This document shows, piece after piece, positions 31,143 to 32,261 of a DNA stretch of 32,261 nt; position 1 is the stretch's first letter, and each line of letters opens with the position of its first letter. Source of the DNA: UBA11524 sp051886675 (GTDB lineage: Bacteria > Bacillota > Clostridia > Christensenellales > Aristaeellaceae); the NCBI GenBank assembly GCA_051886675.1, contig JBJEYH010000055.1, positions 1 through 32,261 of the forward strand, written 5' to 3'. The position numbers and the translations under genes were made by a program. The notes beneath the pieces are model-generated. The model searched no databases. It was not told where the DNA came from and was given only the letters and a program-made list of their open reading frames with translations.

Positions 31143-31769
31143 TCAGGTTGATTCACGCTTTCCGCGCTTGGGCTTTTTCGGTTCGTCCACCGCACGGAGC
31201 AGGTCGGGCAGGAAGGTCAGAATCACCAGCACCAGCGCCACGCTGATCCCGATGATCATCCCCTGCCGGGTTTGCAGCCAGCTGGAGAGATACCCCAGGT
31301 ACGGGATGGAGAATACCGGCGTGCCCACCACGTTCTTGTAGTGTACGGGGGTGCCGTCCACCGCGTCGTTGGCATCGCCCTTGGTCTGGAAGTAGTAGAC
31401 AGGCTCGTCCAGAGGAATTTCATCCATGACGGGATTGCCATCCTCGTCCAGAAGGGGATTGCCATCCTCGCCGACAACCTGCTCCTGCCGGGTGGTGATC
31501 ACCTCGATATCCACCACGCGATGGGTGGCCAGCAGCAGATCCTCATTGACGATGAATGTGATCGGCATGCCGACCGTGATGTCGGCCGGATCCACATCCT
31601 TGACGTAGATCAGCGCGCCCACATGGTAGGTCGGTTCCATGGAGCCCGAGAGCACTGCGTAGGGCGTCAGCCCCACCACGCGCACGCCCACCAACAGGAC
31701 GGCCAGAATGACCATGACGGCCACCAGCAGCGTGGTGATCACACTCCAGAGCTTCCGCAATACCTTCAT
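31143..31769 (-). CDS. sipW: SipW-type signal peptidase I
   Basis: A 208-residue membrane protease with an N-terminal helix (about 8-33) and a C-terminal helix (about 170-190). The catalytic serine is in SGSMEPTY (S43). In place of the lysine of ordinary bacterial enzymes there is a histidine in ATHRVVDIE (H83), the mark of the ER/archaeal/SipW class. A conserved aspartate follows in TKGDAND (D132). An insert with a repeated DGNP (GEDGNPLLDEDGNPVMDE, about 100-117) lies between them. SipW enzymes cut the special signals of TasA-like proteins, and five such proteins follow in the operon. The ATG has only a weak ribosome site (AGGA), which would keep the enzyme less abundant than its substrates. 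The symbol is by family, not strict orthology. Confidence 0.92.
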   Translation of the reverse strand: MKVLRKLWSVITTLLVAVMVILAVLLVGVRVVGLTPYAVLSGSMEPTYHVGALIYVKDVDPADITVGMPITFIVNEDLLLATHRVVDIEVITTRQEQVVGEDGNPLLDEDGNPVMDEIPLDEPVYYFQTKGDANDAVDGTPVHYKNVVGTPVFSIPYLGYLSSWLQTRQGMIIGISVALVLVILTFLPDLLRAVDEPKKPKRGKREST

Positions 31770-31931
31770 CTCGTCCTATCATCTTCTTTCCATGCTGGAT
31801 TGTGCCGCCTGGCACGCATGAACCTCCCGGATGATACTCTGGCCAGTCGCATCAGCAGAGGAGGAACCATGCATACCTTCGCCATGACAGGGGGGAATTC
31901 CTGCCTGCAGCGAGAAAAACCGGCTCGCAAA

Positions 31932-31963
31932 ATATGGCATGGCATACCTGGGGCATACCATAT
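31932..31963 (-). other. 5' leader hairpin of the sipW operon
   Basis: On the minus strand ATATGGTATG (31954-31963) pairs with CATGCCATAT (31932-31941) through ten base pairs including one G-T wobble, around a 12-nt loop. It starts about 10 nt after the predicted transcription start. A second small hairpin (GCGAG/CTCGC, 31910-31928) follows. Confidence 0.55.
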
Positions 31964-31979
31964 CCACGGACACAGACAC

Positions 31980-32008
31980 AATTTACCATTAGTGCAGCCG
32001 TTTGTCAA
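31980..32008 (-). promoter_or_regulatory. Promoter of the sipW/TasA-like/sortase operon
   Basis: On the minus strand a perfect -35 TTGACA (32003-32008), a 17-bp spacer and TAAATT (31980-31985, four of six matches). The transcript would start near 31973 and have an untranslated leader of about 200 nt. No other convincing promoter was seen between here and the terminator at 18.9 kb. Confidence 0.7.
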
Positions 32009-32154
32009 GAGCATCCAGGCACAATTCCAGAATTTTATACTTCCGTCACAATTATGGGCGACATGTGAAGCATCTGCTACAAAGCTGAAAAATATACCGC
32101 CGCTGTATGGAAAATGGTTTTTCCCCTGCCGCGGGAAAAGAACGCCCTGAGCCC

Positions 32155-32183
32155 TTGCCAACGGCCGTCCGCTGTGCTATAAT
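32155..32183 (+). promoter_or_regulatory. Promoter of the tRNA-Arg gene
   Basis: TTGCCA (32155-32160), a 17-bp spacer and a perfect TATAAT (32178-32183) lie 24 bp before the tRNA 5' end. Confidence 0.8.
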
Positions 32184-32207
32184 GGTTAATGCGCCGCAAG
32201 CGCACCT

Positions 32208-32261
32208 GCACCCGTAGCTCAGCAGGATAGAGCGACCGCCTCCTAAGAAAGCGCTCGCCCG
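32208..32261 (+). tRNA. tRNA-Arg(CCT), 5' part only, cut by the window end
   Basis: GCACCCG (acceptor strand), TA, then GCTC-AGCAGGATA-GAGC (a good D arm), then ACCGC and the anticodon loop CTCCTAA with anticodon CCT at 32242-32244. The following bases GAAAG do not pair with ACCGC beyond the first position, so the visible 3' half does not complete the anticodon stem. It is either interrupted, mis-assembled at a contig end, or a pseudogene. Confidence 0.65.

Noticed and set aside
31770..31980. Cyclic-di-GMP riboswitch before the matrix operon
   Set aside because: The region lacks the conserved GEMM core sequences; only generic hairpins are seen.
18899..32008. Prophage or integrative element
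   Set aside because: No integrase, transposase, phage structural gene or flanking direct repeat is visible, although the locus ends close to a tRNA gene.

Overview
The window looks like a GC-rich chromosomal segment from a Gram-positive, probably anaerobic, gut-type member of the Bacillota (Clostridia-like). The evidence is consensus sigma-A promoters with 17-bp spacers, strong AAGGAGG ribosome sites, a Bacillus-type LexA box in front of recA, a T-box leader in front of ileS, DUF1836/DegV/RpiR-family genes, a class B sortase, and a SipW/TasA-type export locus. The genus cannot be fixed from the sequence alone. Region 1 (1-6.3 kb) is housekeeping and small enzymes: a DUF1836 regulator fragment divergent from degV, a secreted C39-like protein, a GNAT acetyltransferase behind recA, a pyrimidine-nucleoside phosphorylase, a 22-bp tandem repeat array, and a metallo-beta-lactamase-fold protein. 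Region 2 (6.3-18.8 kb, all on the minus strand) holds ileS with its T-box leader, a membrane family 2 glycosyltransferase with its own promoter, an exonuclease/nucleoside-kinase pair, an RpiR regulator overlapping a BaiN/HI0933-type flavoprotein, and a NimA-like/ion-permease/GNAT operon. Region 3 (18.9-32.0 kb, minus strand) is the most interesting part. It appears to be one transcription unit of eleven genes, from a promoter at 31980-32008 to a terminator near 18852-18886. In transcription order it encodes a SipW-type signal peptidase; four short exported proteins with TasA/CalY-like SipW-cognate signal segments; a secreted CHAP-fold protein whose catalytic cysteine is replaced by serine, with an SH3 domain and DEPTGT repeats; a 1595-residue secreted protein built of bacterial-repeat and MucBP-like modules around twelve His-x-His...Cys repeats; a fifth TasA-like protein; a sortase-anchored surface protein with a VETGD signal; a 56-residue membrane protein; and a class B sortase with a lipoprotein-like signal. 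My inference is that SipW processes the TasA-like subunits, which build a surface fibre or matrix, that the two large proteins are companion or adhesive parts, and that the sortase links the VETGD protein (perhaps the base) to the wall. The window ends in the 5' half of a tRNA-Arg(CCT) gene whose visible 3' anticodon strand does not pair. Starts were chosen by ribosome-site spacing, and several differ from the longest open frame.
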